From positions 1-64,000 of the forward strand of contig NZ_RSEC01000033.1 of NCBI RefSeq assembly GCF_003937945.1: a stretch of 64,000 nt of DNA, written 5' to 3'. This document shows positions 23,365 to 33,260 of the stretch, piece after piece. A model generated the notes under the pieces. It was not told the origin of the DNA and did not search any database. It saw only the letters and a list, made by a program, of their open reading frames with translations. The DNA comes from Amycolatopsis eburnea. GTDB lineage: Bacteria > Actinomycetota > Actinomycetes > Mycobacteriales > Pseudonocardiaceae. Position 1 is the first letter of the stretch. Every line of letters begins with the position of its first letter. Both the position numbers and the translations under genes were made by a program.

Positions 23365-24956
23365 GAGCTGTAGATGGCGCGGTGCGCGGCGCGGATCACC
23401 GCTGCGTAGCCGCCGCCGAGGCGGCCGGCCCGGGCGAGGGCCGCGCGGGCCGCGTTGGCGCCCGGGCCGCCGTGGACCGCGCCGCCGGGGTGGGCCGACG
23501 CGCCCGCGAGGAACAGCCGGTCCACCGGGGTGTCCGCGCGGCCCGTGCCCGGGACCGGGCGGAAGAACAGCTGCTGGTGGATCGCCGTGGTCCCGGCGTT
23601 GATCGCGCCGCCCACCAGCCCCGGGTTGTGGCCCGCCAGCTCGGCAGGCCCCTGCACGTACCGCGCTTTGATCAAGCCGGTGAACCCCGGCGCGTTCGCC
23701 TCGACCGTCTCCTCGATCCGCTTCGCCCGCCGCTCCAGCGCCGCGCGGTTTTCCATCGTCCCGCGCGGCACGTGCGTGTACGCCCACGCCGCTTCGGTCC
23801 CCGACGGCGAACGCGTCGGGTCGGTCGTGGTCATCTGGCCCAGCAGCAGGAACGGGCGGCGCGGGGTGCGGCCCCTGGCGAGTTCGCCGCCGAACGCCGC
23901 GAGCCCGTCGAGGTCGGTGCCGAGGTGGACGGTGCCCGCGCCCCGGGCGGCTTCGGCCGTCCACGGGATGGGGCCGGACAGCGCCCAGTCCACTTTGACC
24001 GTCCCGCTGTCCCATTCGAACTTCCCGAGGTCCTCGACCAGCCGGGGCGGCAGCCGGTCCTCGCCGACCAGCTCGCGGTACAGCACCGGCGCCGGCACGT
24101 CGGCGAGCACGGCCTTGCGCGCCCGGACCGGGTCGCCGGCGGCGTCACGCACGCCCAGCGCGCGCCCGCCGCCGACGAGGACCTCCCGCACCGGACGTCC
24201 ACAATGGACTTTCCCGCCGCGGGACTCCAGCCGCCGGACCAGCGCCGCGATCAGTTCGCCCGCACCGCCTTCGGGCACCGGGTAGCCCTCGTCCTGCCCG
24301 ATCATCGCGAGCAGCCAGCCGAACACCGCGCTGCCCGCGTTGTCGACGGAAAGGTCGCTGTGCGCGGCGTTCCCCGCCACGAGCAGCTTCGCGCCCTCGC
24401 CGGCGAACAGCTCGTCCCCGAACCGGCGCGCCGGCAGCGTCAGCATCCGAGCCAGCCGCAGCGCGTCCCCGGTTCCCGTGCGGCGCAACAGCTTCAGCGC
24501 CGGGCGGACCGGCGGGAACGGCGTGAACAACGCGTTCAGCAGCGGCTCGCGGATTTCCCGCCACTGCTCGTGCAGCGCGCGCCACGCGTCACCGTCGCCC
24601 GGGGCGAACTCGTCGGCCGACGCGGCCGTGCGGTCGAGGTCGCGGGACAGCACCGCGCACCGGTCGTCGGGCAGCACGTGCGCCAGGACGTCGGGGGCGT
24701 GCCGCCAGCGCAGGCCGTGCTCGGCCAGCCGCAGGCCCTTGATGACCGGGGACACCGCCGAGAGCGGGTAGAACGCGCTGAACAGGTCGTTGCGGAAGCC
24801 CGGCTCGGTGACCTCGGCCGTCCGGACCGAACCACCGGGGTGCTCGGTCGCCTCCAGCACGAGGACCGACCAGCCGGCGTCGGCCAGGACGTTCGCCGCC
24901 ACCAGCCCGTTGTGCCCGGCACCGATCACCACCGCGTCGAAGGCTTCCGTGCTCAC
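23361..24956 (-). CDS. FAD-dependent phytoene-desaturase-family oxidoreductase
   Basis: 531 aa. CrtI/COG1233-type flavoprotein: FAD site VVIGAGHNGLVAANVLADAGW, EATEHPGGSVRTAEVTEPGF, and a C-terminal block RLFLAGASAHPGGAVHGGPGANAA. Carotenoid desaturases and isomerases share this fold, but no crtB, crtE or other carotenoid gene is near, so a different lipid substrate is equally possible. It starts at GTG (24956) 15 nt after the stop of the epimerase gene, in one operon. Confidence 0.85.
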   Translation of the reverse strand: MSTEAFDAVVIGAGHNGLVAANVLADAGWSVLVLEATEHPGGSVRTAEVTEPGFRNDLFSAFYPLSAVSPVIKGLRLAEHGLRWRHAPDVLAHVLPDDRCAVLSRDLDRTAASADEFAPGDGDAWRALHEQWREIREPLLNALFTPFPPVRPALKLLRRTGTGDALRLARMLTLPARRFGDELFAGEGAKLLVAGNAAHSDLSVDNAGSAVFGWLLAMIGQDEGYPVPEGGAGELIAALVRRLESRGGKVHCGRPVREVLVGGGRALGVRDAAGDPVRARKAVLADVPAPVLYRELVGEDRLPPRLVEDLGKFEWDSGTVKVDWALSGPIPWTAEAARGAGTVHLGTDLDGLAAFGGELARGRTPRRPFLLLGQMTTTDPTRSPSGTEAAWAYTHVPRGTMENRAALERRAKRIEETVEANAPGFTGLIKARYVQGPAELAGHNPGLVGGAINAGTTAIHQQLFFRPVPGTGRADTPVDRLFLAGASAHPGGAVHGGPGANAARAALARAGRLGGGYAAVIRAAHRAIYSS

Positions 24957-24971
24957 TGGCCCTCCTGCTGT

Positions 24972-26045
24972 TCAGGCTTGCGACTGGTGGCTCGGCCCGA
25001 CCCGGGTGAGCGAGCGGAGCCGGGCCAGTACCCCGGAGCCGCGCGGCGGCGCCAGTGCCGGGCTCGCCGCCCCCGCACCCGAGCGCAGCCCGGCGACCAG
25101 TTCGGCGATCGCGGACGCGGCGTCATACCGAGGTTGCCAGCCCAGGACCGTCTCCGCCACCGTGGTGTCGGCGAGCGCCGCCCGATCGGCCAGCTCCAGC
25201 CACCCGGGGTGCACCGGGAGGGCACCGCTCGCCCAGGCCGCGCGCACCGCCGCCCGCGCGAGCGGCTTCGGCACCGGGAGGCGGGTACCCCCGAGGACGG
25301 CGGCCAGCGCGTCGGCGTCGAGAACGTCCGGCGCGGCCAGGTTGACCGGGCCCGTGTACCCGGTGGCGAGGATCAGCCGGATCGCCTCGGCGACGTCGGA
25401 GGTGTGCACCGCCTGGGCCCTTAGGTCGTTCCACAGCGGAACCGGCAGCCGCCGCCCGCCCGCGAGCCGCGCGGGCACCGCCGGGTCGAGCAGCCAGCGG
25501 GCGAACTCGCCTGCCGCGCGCCGCTGCAGGATCGCGCACGGCCGGAGCCGGGCGAGGCCGATCTCCGGGTGCCGCGCCTCGAACCGGTCCAGCAGGGACT
25601 CCAGCGCGGCCTTCCCGCGGCTGTAGGCGCTGTGCTCGATCCCGGTGCGCGGGTGGAATTCGCTCACCTTGTCCCAGCGCGAAGCGGGCCCGTAGGCGGC
25701 CACCGAGGACGCGGCGACCAGCCGCGGCACGCCGGCGGCGGCCGCCGCGGCGAGCACGTGCCGGGTGCCGTGGTCGTTGGTGCACCACATCGGCGGGTCA
25801 CCGCGCCGCGGCGAGATGGCCCAGGCGAGGTGCACGACGGCGTCCGCGCCCTCGAACAGCGCGGTCAGCTCCCGGTCGGCGCCGCGGCCGCCGACGTCCA
25901 GCGCGCACCACCCGGCCGCGCGGTACGGCTCGGCCGTCGTGTCCGGCAGCCGGCGCGCTAGCCCGACCACGTCGTGGCCGGGCTCGAGGGCGGCCAGCAG
26001 TGCCGTTCCGACGTTGCCGGTGGCTCCGGTGATCACTATGCGCAC
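24972..26045 (-). CDS. NAD-dependent epimerase/dehydratase-type extended SDR
   Basis: 357 aa. Rossmann motif GATGNVGTALL at the N-terminus, VVHLAWAISPRRGD, the catalytic Tyr-x3-Lys in SAYSRGKAALE, and VKPL-type substrate region near the C-terminus (PVPKPLARAAVRAAW). The C-terminal half has the shape of NAD(P)-binding isoprenoid or sugar-nucleotide modifying proteins. It is paired in one operon with the desaturase-like flavoenzyme. The GTG start is 9 nt from a perfect GTTT-N15-GGGTAA element (leaderless). Confidence 0.82.
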   Translation of the reverse strand: MRIVITGATGNVGTALLAALEPGHDVVGLARRLPDTTAEPYRAAGWCALDVGGRGADRELTALFEGADAVVHLAWAISPRRGDPPMWCTNDHGTRHVLAAAAAAGVPRLVAASSVAAYGPASRWDKVSEFHPRTGIEHSAYSRGKAALESLLDRFEARHPEIGLARLRPCAILQRRAAGEFARWLLDPAVPARLAGGRRLPVPLWNDLRAQAVHTSDVAEAIRLILATGYTGPVNLAAPDVLDADALAAVLGGTRLPVPKPLARAAVRAAWASGALPVHPGWLELADRAALADTTVAETVLGWQPRYDAASAIAELVAGLRSGAGAASPALAPPRGSGVLARLRSLTRVGPSHQSQA

Positions 26046-26054
26046 CCCGGACGC

Positions 26055-26079
26055 TTACCCGGTGGCGCGGCGGCGAAAC
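26055..26079 (-). promoter_or_regulatory. SigB/SigF-type promoter, leaderless, for the operon 26045-23361
   Basis: Minus strand GTTT (26079-26076), 15-nt spacer, GGGTAA (26060-26055). It lies immediately after the stop of the upstream hydrolase gene and ends 9 nt before the GTG. Confidence 0.8.
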
Positions 26080-28104
26080 TCAGACCAGGTCGCGCGGGAT
26101 CCGCCGGTGCCAGTTGCGCGAGACGATCCGCCGGGCCCCTTCGTAGCCGTCCAGCTGGGCGTCGATGACGAATTCGGTGTCCGTGCAGGACACCCGCGTG
26201 CGGGTCTCGCTGCGCGCCAGCCACTCGCCGCGGGCGAAGGTGACGTCCCACGCCGTTTCCGCGACCGGCGAGCGGAAGTCGTCGGCAACCCAGGTGTAGC
26301 GCTCGCGCACGTCCCGGGTGACCTCCAGGTCGAGGTCGTCGAAGCGCACGGTGCCGGCGTCCTTCACGATGTCCAGCGCCGACTGGTAGTCGACGAGGTC
26401 ACGCGAGACCGTCCAGCGCTGCTCCCCCGGCGTCAGCGCGGTGACCGTCATCGGCGGCGCACCTTCGGGTTCGCCGAACGGGCGGGCGGGCAGCTCGTCC
26501 GGCTCCGCGACCGGTCGGACGGGCAGCTCGAGCGCGCTGTGTCCAGTGTGGACGGACAGCAGCACCGGCGTCGGCGGCGGCCACGCCAGCGGCCAGTACG
26601 AAGTGGACAGTGACAGCCGGATCCGGTGCCCCGCCGGGAAAACCTGCGCGACGGCGTTCAGCTCGATCTCGACCGCGCACCGCTCCCCCGGCTCCAGCGG
26701 CGCCGGCTCGTCGTGGCCGTCGCGGTGGGTCAGGTTGAGCAGGCCGTAGGTGACGCGGGTCGCGCGCCCGTCCGGGGCGACGTCGGACAGGCGCGCCGCG
26801 ACCATCGCGACCGGCTGGTCGGCGGAGACCTCCAGCCGCACGACCGGCGACCCGAGGATCTCGCACCGCTCGGTGAGCACGTCGGTGTCGAAGACGAGCG
26901 ACCCGCCGTCCTCTTCGCGCTGGTCGTAGGGCAGGTCGGGCGGGGCGCTGTAGGACGCCCACTTCCCGGAGAACTGCCCGACCGACAGCGGCGAGGACAC
27001 CGTCAGCGGTTCGTCGTCGACGGTCTCCCCCGGCCGCGCGAGCCGGTGCGGCGCCAGCGGCAGCTCCTGCGGCCGCACGTGCGGGGACGGCCAGGTCGCC
27101 TCGCCGACCCACCGGCCCGGCCGGTCCTCGTAGGACGTCGAGGGCGGGACGCTCTCCTGCATCCACGTCCGCAGCATCGGGCCGTCCATGGCGTCGTTCT
27201 CCTCGCCGCGGAGCCAGTGGTCCCACCACTTCACGACTTCCTGGAGGTAGCCGATGGCCGGACCGGGCTCGCCGAGGTGCGGGTACTTGTGCGACCACGG
27301 CCCGATCAGCCCGCGCCGCGGCACGTCGAGGTGCTCCAGCAGCCGGATGACGGCGTTGGAGTAGCCGTCGGCCCAGCCGCTCGAAGCCAGCACCGGGACC
27401 TGGACGTCGCTGTAGTTCTGCGACACCGAGGCGTGCCGCCAGTAGTCGTCGCGACGCTGGTGGCCGAGCCAGTTCTCGATCCAGAGGCTGCAGTTCTCGA
27501 GCCGTTCCCGCCACATCTCGCGCCACCGTTCACCGACGACCGCCGGGTCGGGCGGCAGCGTGGCGTAGGCGAACATCGTGCCGGACTCGGCGACGTTGTC
27601 CGAGAGCAGGCAGCCGCCCATGTAGTGCATGTCGTCGGCGAACCGGTCGTCGGTGAACGAGGAGATCACGATGGCGCGCAGGCTCGGCGGTTTCCGCGCG
27701 GCGACCTGCAGCGCGGCGAACGCGCCCCAGGAAATCCCCATCATGCCCGTGTCGCCGGTGCACCACGGCTGGCCGGCGATCCACTCGAGGACGTCCTCGG
27801 CGTCGAGCTGCTCGCGTTCGAGGTACTCGTCGGCCAGGACGCCCTCGGACTCGCCGGTGCCGCGGATGTCGACGCGCACGCACGCATAGCCGTGGCCGGC
27901 GAGGTAGGGGTGGTGGATCGAATCGCGCGGGGCGGTCAGGTCGCGCTTGCGGTACGGGATGTACTCGAGGATCGCCGGCACCGGCTCGGCGTCCGACGAG
28001 ACCGGCCGCCAGATGCGGGCGGACAGCGCGGTCCCGTCGGACGCCGGGATCCGGACGTGGTCCTCGACGGTGATTTCGTGCGGCAGCGAGGTGACGGCTC
28101 GCAA
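26080..28104 (-). CDS. CocE/NonD-family hydrolase
   Basis: 674 aa. X-Pro dipeptidyl-peptidase (S15)-like alpha/beta hydrolase with the three-part CocE layout: EYIPYRKRD and VRVDIRGTGESEG, nucleophile Ser about 125 in MMGISWGAFAAL, acid and His parts ASSGWADGYSNA and GPWSHKYPH, then a jelly-roll C-terminal domain (GSPVVRLEVSADQPVAMVAARL). It cleaves esters or amides; no signal peptide is present. The start is taken as TTG at 28104, 10 nt after GGGAGGG; no ATG or GTG nearby preserves the N-terminus. It lies 20 nt after the alcohol dehydrogenase gene, in one operon. Confidence 0.86.
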   Translation of the reverse strand: MRAVTSLPHEITVEDHVRIPASDGTALSARIWRPVSSDAEPVPAILEYIPYRKRDLTAPRDSIHHPYLAGHGYACVRVDIRGTGESEGVLADEYLEREQLDAEDVLEWIAGQPWCTGDTGMMGISWGAFAALQVAARKPPSLRAIVISSFTDDRFADDMHYMGGCLLSDNVAESGTMFAYATLPPDPAVVGERWREMWRERLENCSLWIENWLGHQRRDDYWRHASVSQNYSDVQVPVLASSGWADGYSNAVIRLLEHLDVPRRGLIGPWSHKYPHLGEPGPAIGYLQEVVKWWDHWLRGEENDAMDGPMLRTWMQESVPPSTSYEDRPGRWVGEATWPSPHVRPQELPLAPHRLARPGETVDDEPLTVSSPLSVGQFSGKWASYSAPPDLPYDQREEDGGSLVFDTDVLTERCEILGSPVVRLEVSADQPVAMVAARLSDVAPDGRATRVTYGLLNLTHRDGHDEPAPLEPGERCAVEIELNAVAQVFPAGHRIRLSLSTSYWPLAWPPPTPVLLSVHTGHSALELPVRPVAEPDELPARPFGEPEGAPPMTVTALTPGEQRWTVSRDLVDYQSALDIVKDAGTVRFDDLDLEVTRDVRERYTWVADDFRSPVAETAWDVTFARGEWLARSETRTRVSCTDTEFVIDAQLDGYEGARRIVSRNWHRRIPRDLV

Positions 28105-28124
28105 GAGTCAGTTCCCTCCCCGGG

Positions 28125-29315
28125 TTACGCGTTGGGCTGCAACAGGATCTTCTGGGCGCCGTCGAGCTTCTTCTGGAAGATCTCGTACGCGTGTGGCGCG
28201 TCGGCGAGGGGCAGCTTGTGGGTGGCGAAGCCCTCGACGCCGAGCGGATCGCCGTCGCCGGTGAGCACCGGCATGACGTCGTCGAGCCAGTGCCGGACGT
28301 TGGCCTGCCCCATCCGCAGCTGCACCTGCTTGTCGAACAGCTCCATCATGGGCATCGGGTCGACCATCCCGCCGTAGACGCCCGAGAGCGAGATCGTCCC
28401 GCCGCGCCGGACGCTGTCGATGGCGGCGTAGAGCACGCTCAGCCGGTCGATCCCCGCCTTTTCGGTGACCTTGGCACCGATCGCCTGCGGGAGCAGGTTC
28501 ACCAGGTTGTGCGCCAGCTTCCCGACCGGCGCCCCGTGCGCCTCCATGCCGACGGCGTCGATCACGGAGTCGGCACCGCGGCCGTTCGTCAGCTGGCGGA
28601 CGCTGTCCCCGATGTTCTTGTGGTCCCGGGTGTCCAGCGCGGTGGCCCCGTGTTCCCGCGCCCGCGCGAGCCGCTCCGGCACGAGGTCGACCCCGATCAC
28701 CTGGCCCGCCCCGCGGTGCCGGGCGATCCGGGCGCTCATCTGCCCGATCGGCCCGAGCCCGAAGACGACGACGGTCCCGCCCGCCGGCACGTTCGCGTAC
28801 TCGACGGCCTGCCAGGCGGTGGGCACGACGTCGGAGAGGTAGACGAACCGCTCGTCGGGCGGGCCGTCGGGCACCTTGATCGGGCCGTACTGCGCCTGCG
28901 GGACGCGCAGGTATTCGGCCTGGCCGCCGGGCACCTGGCCGTAGAGCTTGGTGTACCCGAGCAGCGCGGCGCCCTTGCCCTGCTCGGTGACCTGGGTGGT
29001 CTCGCACTGCGACTGCAGGCCGCGCTCGCACATCCAGCAGTGGCCGCAGGAGATGTTGAACGGGATGACGACGCGGTCACCGGGCTTGATGTGCTCGACT
29101 TCGGGACCGACCTCTTCGACGACGCCCATGGGTTCGTGGCCGAGGATGTCGCCTTCGGTCATGAACGCGCCGAGGACTTCGTACAGGTGCAGGTCGGAAC
29201 CGCAGATCCCGGTGGAGGTGACGCGGATGACGGCGTCGGTGGCCTCCTCGATCTTCGGATCCGGCACCTCTTCGACGCGGACGTCCCGTTTGCCGTGCCA
29301 GGTCACTGCCTTCAT
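28125..29315 (-). CDS. Zinc-dependent alcohol dehydrogenase (MDR family)
   Basis: 396 aa. Medium-chain dehydrogenase: catalytic-zinc Cys in STGICGSDLHLYE with GHEPMGVVEEVG, structural-zinc cluster CGHCWMCERGLQSQC, and NAD motif VFGLGPIGQMSA. It resembles the glutathione-independent formaldehyde-dehydrogenase-like group by its long insertion around residues 100-150. It oxidises a small alcohol or aldehyde. The ATG has GGGAGAGCC upstream. It is the first gene of an operon with the CocE-type hydrolase. Confidence 0.9.
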   Translation of the reverse strand: MKAVTWHGKRDVRVEEVPDPKIEEATDAVIRVTSTGICGSDLHLYEVLGAFMTEGDILGHEPMGVVEEVGPEVEHIKPGDRVVIPFNISCGHCWMCERGLQSQCETTQVTEQGKGAALLGYTKLYGQVPGGQAEYLRVPQAQYGPIKVPDGPPDERFVYLSDVVPTAWQAVEYANVPAGGTVVVFGLGPIGQMSARIARHRGAGQVIGVDLVPERLARAREHGATALDTRDHKNIGDSVRQLTNGRGADSVIDAVGMEAHGAPVGKLAHNLVNLLPQAIGAKVTEKAGIDRLSVLYAAIDSVRRGGTISLSGVYGGMVDPMPMMELFDKQVQLRMGQANVRHWLDDVMPVLTGDGDPLGVEGFATHKLPLADAPHAYEIFQKKLDGAQKILLQPNA

Positions 29316-29351
29316 GGCTCTCCCTTTTCCGCGTGCGGGTCTCGATCCCGG

Positions 29352-29376
29352 ATTCCCGGCGGAGGGAGAGACAAAC
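29352..29376 (-). promoter_or_regulatory. SigB/SigF-type promoter (one mismatch) for the ADH-CocE operon
   Basis: Minus strand GTTT (29376-29373), 15-nt spacer, GGGAAT (29357-29352). A leader of about 36 nt follows. Confidence 0.6.
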
Positions 29377-29388
29377 GCGGAGCGGGCG

Positions 29389-30384
29389 TCAGGTGAGCAG
29401 GTCGGCCACCAGGTACACCGCCGCCGCCACCGCGGCCGCCGCCGGGAACGTCAGCACCCAGCCCAGGACGATGTCCCGCGCGATCCCCCACCGCACCGCC
29501 GACAGGCGGCGGGTCGCACCGACACCCATGATCGCCGCCGTGATCACGTGGGTCGTCGAGATCGGGGCCTTCACCGCGAACGCCGTCACGTACAGCACCG
29601 ACGACGCCACCGACTCCGCCACGAAGCCGTGCGGCGGGTCCAGCGGGAAGACCCGGCGGCCCAGGGTGCGCATGATCCGCAGGCCGCCCGAGTACGTGCC
29701 CAGCGACAACGCCGCCGCGCACAGCAGGGTCACCCACATCGGGACCGCGAACGTCGCCTGCTGGCCCGCCGCCACCAGGGCCAGCACGATCACGCCCATG
29801 CCCTTCTGGGCGTCCTGGAGGCCGTGGCCCAAGGCGAGCGCCGAGGCCGAGACGATCTGGAAGCGGCGGAACACCCGGCCGCTGCGGTGCGGGTTCGCCC
29901 GGCGCAGCAGCCACAGCGCCGCGAGCATCGCCGCGTAGCCCAGGATCAGGCCGAGCAGCGGCGAAGCCACCATCGGGATCAGCACCTTCTCCGCGATCCC
30001 CGACCAGTGCACCTTGCTCGCCGCCGCCAGTGCCGCGCCGACCATGCCGCCGATCAGGGAGTGCGAGGACGACGACGGGAGGCCGAAGTACCAGGTGATC
30101 AGGTTCCAGGTGATCGCGCCGAGCAGCGCGGCGAAGACCACGGTGAGCGCGTCCGGGCCGGGCGGGACGTCGATGATGCCCTTGGCCACCGTCGCGGCGA
30201 CGCCGGTGGACAGCAGCGCGCCGGCCAGGTTCATCACCGCCGCCAGGATCAGCGCCGCGCGCAGCGTCAGTGCCCGGGTCGACACGGCGCTGGCGATCGC
30301 GTTCGCCGCGTCGTGGAAGCCGTTGGTGTAGTCGAAGACGAGCGTCAGCACGATCACCGTGACCAGGGCGGCCGTCCCCGTCAC
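29389..30384 (-). CDS. pitA: Inorganic phosphate transporter, Pit family
   Basis: 331 aa. Pit signature FDYTNGFHDAANAIASAVSTRAL at the N-terminus and its inverted partner PISTTHVITAAIMGVGATRR at the C-terminus, with about nine membrane helices. It imports phosphate as a metal-phosphate complex driven by protons. The GTG start shares its G with the TAG stop of the PhoU-like gene (1-nt overlap), so translation is coupled. The low-affinity system pairs with the DUF47 regulator upstream, a common bacterial arrangement. Confidence 0.92.
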   Translation of the reverse strand: MTGTAALVTVIVLTLVFDYTNGFHDAANAIASAVSTRALTLRAALILAAVMNLAGALLSTGVAATVAKGIIDVPPGPDALTVVFAALLGAITWNLITWYFGLPSSSSHSLIGGMVGAALAAASKVHWSGIAEKVLIPMVASPLLGLILGYAAMLAALWLLRRANPHRSGRVFRRFQIVSASALALGHGLQDAQKGMGVIVLALVAAGQQATFAVPMWVTLLCAAALSLGTYSGGLRIMRTLGRRVFPLDPPHGFVAESVASSVLYVTAFAVKAPISTTHVITAAIMGVGATRRLSAVRWGIARDIVLGWVLTFPAAAAVAAAVYLVADLLT

Positions 30385-30998
30385 TAGGACTCCTTGACCG
30401 CGATGGTCTGCACCACGTCGGCCACGTGCTCGAAGGCGTCGGCGGCGAGCTCGAACTGCTCGACGACTTCCTTGGTCTTCAGCACCTCGAGGGCGTCCCC
30501 GCCCGGCTCGAACAGGTGCGCCAGGATCCGCCGGTAGAGGCGGTCGGCCTCGTTCTCGAGCTCGTTGACCTCGATCCAGTACGGCTCGAGGTCGCCGACC
30601 TTCGCCAGGCCCGGCATCGACGACGCGGTCAGCTCCGCGCACCGGCACAGCACCCGCACCAGCACGTCCGTCCCCGGCGGGAACGCCTCGATCCGGTACA
30701 ACACGGCCAGGTCGGCCGCGGTGTCCATGAAGTCGAGGACGTCGTCGAGCTTGCCGGCCAGCGCCTGGATGTCTTCGCGGTCGAACGGCGTCACGAACGA
30801 GCTGTTCAGCTCCACCATGATCGTGTGCGTCAGCTCGTCGCCCTGGTGCTCGACGTCGTGCAGGCGCTTGGCAAGCGCTTCCCGGTCTTCGGGGCGGGCC
30901 GCCACCAGCTCCTGCAGCAGCGCGCTCGCGGTCACCAGGTTTCTCGCGGCATCGGTCAGCAGGTCGAAGAACCGCGTGCCCCGTGGGGTGAACCGCAT
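30384..30998 (-). CDS. DUF47/PhoU-like phosphate transport regulator
   Basis: 204 aa. All-helical PhoU-like protein of the DUF47 family: RFFDLLTDAARNLVTASALLQELV, LHDVEHQGDELTHTIMVELN and TPFDREDIQALAGKLDDVLDFMD, with acidic metal-binding positions repeated in ENEADRLYRR. DUF47 proteins accompany Pit transporters and probably modulate them. The ATG is preceded by AAGGGAC. It is first in the operon. Confidence 0.9.
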   Translation of the reverse strand: MRFTPRGTRFFDLLTDAARNLVTASALLQELVAARPEDREALAKRLHDVEHQGDELTHTIMVELNSSFVTPFDREDIQALAGKLDDVLDFMDTAADLAVLYRIEAFPPGTDVLVRVLCRCAELTASSMPGLAKVGDLEPYWIEVNELENEADRLYRRILAHLFEPGGDALEVLKTKEVVEQFELAADAFEHVADVVQTIAVKES

Positions 30999-31016
30999 GG
31001 CTGTCCCTTCGTCGCC

Positions 31017-31040
31017 GCCTGGCCGCCGCGGGCCGGGTAC
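31017..31040 (+). promoter_or_regulatory. Possible SigB/SigF-type promoter for the glycosyltransferase pair at 31090
   Basis: GCCT at 31017-31020, 14-nt spacer, GGGTAC at 31035-31040. Weak -35. The -10 is part of a palindromic GGGTACCC shared with the opposite strand. A 49-nt leader with AGGAGG follows. Confidence 0.4.
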
Positions 31041-31062
31041 CCGCGGTGGCCGGACGTTTAAC
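31037..31062 (-). promoter_or_regulatory. SigB/SigF-type promoter for the DUF47-Pit operon
   Basis: Minus strand GTTA (31062-31059), 16-nt spacer, GGGTAC (31042-31037). A leader of about 38 nt follows. Confidence 0.65.
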
Positions 31063-31089
31063 CAGCTCTGTCCGGGAAACCAGGAGGAC

Positions 31090-32031
31090 ATGACCGATCC
31101 CGGCTCCCGGCGCCTGAGAGTACTGCTCTGGCACGTTCACGGCTCATGGACCGGCGCTTTCGTCCGCGGGCGCCACGAATACCTCGTGCCGGTGTCACCC
31201 GGTGGTGCGCCGTGGGGCCTCGGCAAGGCCGGCCGGGACTGGCCGTCGGTGACCGAGGTGCCGCTGGACCGGCTGGCCGAGGCCGAGCCCGACGTCGTCG
31301 TGCTGCAGCGCCCGGAAGAGCTGGACCTGACCGCGCGGCTGGGCGTGCCGTCCGTCTACGTGGAACACAACGCGCCCCGGCCGTACGCCGCGTCGAGCGA
31401 GCACCCGCTCGCCGGGCGCTCCGACATCACCGTCGCGCACGTGACCCACTTCAACGCGGCGATGTGGGACTGCGGGCGCGCGCCGGTCACCGTCGTGCCG
31501 CACGGCATCCCCGACCCCGGCGCGCGCTACACCGGCGAGCTGGCCGCCGGCGTGTCGATGATCAACGAGCCGGTGCGCCGCCGCCGCGTCACGGGCGCGG
31601 ACCTGCTCGGCACGCTCGCCGGGGCCGGGCCGGTCGACGTGTTCGGCATGGGCACCGAAGAACTCGGCGCGCCGCTGCGCGGCCGGGGCGACGTCCCGGT
31701 GCCGCGCCTGCACGACGAGATCGCGCGCCGCCGCGTCTTCCTCCACACCGCCCGCTGGACGTCGCTGGGACTGTCCTTGCTGGAGGCGATGCACCTCGGG
31801 ATGCCGGTCGTCGTCTTCGCCGCCACGGAGGCGGTGGCGGCGGTGCCGCCCGACGCGGGCGTGCTCTCCACCGACGTTTCGGTGCTGGCCCGTGGCTTCC
31901 GCGAACTGCTGCACGAACCCGACTTCGCCGCGCTCGCCGGGAAGAACGCCCGGGAGCACGCACTGAAGCACCACGGGCTCGGGGCTTTCCTGACCGCATG
32001 GGACCACCTCCTCGCCGAGACGGCCCGCTGA
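31090..32031 (+). CDS. Glycosyltransferase (GT4-like, short)
   Basis: 313 aa. GT-B type transferase: an N-terminal acceptor domain starting [17 protein letters not shown] and a C-terminal donor domain with [35 protein letters not shown], the usual E-x7-E region (here only partly conserved). It lacks a signal peptide. The ATG follows AGGAGG by 4 nt. It is the first of two transferases separated by 20 nt, and it opens the glycan region. Donor and acceptor are unknown. Confidence 0.82.
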   Translation: MTDPGSRRLRVLLWHVHGSWTGAFVRGRHEYLVPVSPGGAPWGLGKAGRDWPSVTEVPLDRLAEAEPDVVVLQRPEELDLTARLGVPSVYVEHNAPRPYAASSEHPLAGRSDITVAHVTHFNAAMWDCGRAPVTVVPHGIPDPGARYTGELAAGVSMINEPVRRRRVTGADLLGTLAGAGPVDVFGMGTEELGAPLRGRGDVPVPRLHDEIARRRVFLHTARWTSLGLSLLEAMHLGMPVVVFAATEAVAAVPPDAGVLSTDVSVLARGFRELLHEPDFAALAGKNAREHALKHHGLGAFLTAWDHLLAETAR

Positions 32032-32051
32032 ACCGAAGGGAACGCCGCACG

Positions 32052-33260
32052 ATGAAGATCGCGATGGTGTCCGAGCACGCCAACCCCCTGGCCGCGCTGG
32101 GGGAAGCCGACGCCGGTGGCCAGAACGTGCACGTGGCCGAGCTGTCGGCCGCGCTCGCGCGAGCCGGTCACGACGTCACCGTCTACACGCGCCGCGAGAG
32201 CCCCGGCGAACCGGCCGAGGTCGAGACGGAGCGGGGGTTCCGGGTCGTGCACGTGCCCGCCGGGCCGGCGCGCAAGGAGCCGAAGGACCGGCTGCTGCCC
32301 TACATGGGCGAGTTCGGCGGGTTCCTGCGCGACCGGTGGACGGCCGAGCGGCCGGACCTGGCGCACGCGCACTTCTGGATGTCGGGCCTGGCGACCGCCC
32401 TCGCGGCGAGCGCGACCGGCACCCCGGTCGCGCAGACGTTCCACGCGCTGGGCGTGGTCAAGAAGCGGTACCAGGGCGACCAGGACACGAGCCCGGCCGA
32501 CCGGATCCGGCTGGAGCGGATCATCGGGCGGCAGGCCGGGCGCGTGCTCGCCACCTGCTCGGACGAGGTCTTCGAGCTGTCCCGGCTCGGCGTGCCGCGG
32601 TCCCGGATCTCGGTCGTGCCCTGCGGCGTCGACCTCGGGCGGTTCACCGTGGACGGTCCGGTCGCCCGCCGCCGGGCACCGCACCGGCTGGTCGCGGTGG
32701 GCCGGCTGGTGCCGCGCAAGGGCTTCGACATCGCGATCACCGCGCTCGCGCAGCTGCCGGACACCGAGCTCGTCATCGCCGGCGGCCCCGAGCGGGGCCG
32801 GCTGTCCCAGGACCCCGAAGCGCGGCGGCTGCGCGACCTCGCCGACCGGCTCGGCGTCGGCGACCGCGTGCGGTGGCCCGGCCAGGTGTCCCGTGAGGAC
32901 ATGCCCGCCCTGCTGCGCTCGGCCGACGCCGTCGTCTGCACGCCGTGGTACGAGCCGTTCGGGATCGTGCCGCTGGAAGCGATGGCGTGCGGGGTCCCGG
33001 TGGTCGCGGCCGCGGTCGGCGGGCTGACCGACACCGTCGTCGACGGCGTCACCGGGCTGCTGGTCCGCCCGCGCGAGCCGAGGGAGCTGGCGTCCCGGGT
33101 GCGGCGGCTGCTCGACGACCCCGCGCTGCGCCACGCCTACGGGACCGCGGGCCACGACCGCGCGACGGCCCGCTACTCGTGGGACCGCGTCGCGGCCGAC
33201 ACGCTGCGGGCGTACCACAAGCTGGTGCCCGAGCCCGCGGTCGCCGCCGAGGCCCGCTGA
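32052..33260 (+). CDS. Glycosyltransferase family 4
   Basis: 402 aa. Typical GT4: [29 protein letters not shown] at the N-terminus, [11 protein letters not shown] at the domain hinge, [14 protein letters not shown], and the nucleotide-sugar E-x7-E motif in [19 protein letters not shown]. It resembles the sucrose-phosphate-synthase-like and MshA-like subgroup. It probably adds a sugar from a nucleotide donor to a lipid-linked or protein-linked acceptor. It ends before a 383-nt repeat region and converges on another transferase gene. Confidence 0.9.
   Translation: MKIAMVSEHANPLAALGEADAGGQNVHVAELSAALARAGHDVTVYTRRESPGEPAEVETERGFRVVHVPAGPARKEPKDRLLPYMGEFGGFLRDRWTAERPDLAHAHFWMSGLATALAASATGTPVAQTFHALGVVKKRYQGDQDTSPADRIRLERIIGRQAGRVLATCSDEVFELSRLGVPRSRISVVPCGVDLGRFTVDGPVARRRAPHRLVAVGRLVPRKGFDIAITALAQLPDTELVIAGGPERGRLSQDPEARRLRDLADRLGVGDRVRWPGQVSREDMPALLRSADAVVCTPWYEPFGIVPLEAMACGVPVVAAAVGGLTDTVVDGVTGLLVRPREPRELASRVRRLLDDPALRHAYGTAGHDRATARYSWDRVAADTLRAYHKLVPEPAVAAEAR

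Noticed and set aside
23361..24956. Naming the flavoprotein crtI (phytoene desaturase)
   Set aside because: The fold fits, but no other carotenoid gene is near and the family contains enzymes with different substrates.
31056..31080. GTTT at 31056 with GGAAAC at 31075 as promoter of the glycosyltransferase at 31090
   Set aside because: The -10 has two mismatches at key positions, and the box would lie 9 nt from the start, where AGGAGG already serves as ribosome site. The GGGTAC at 31035 is a better candidate.
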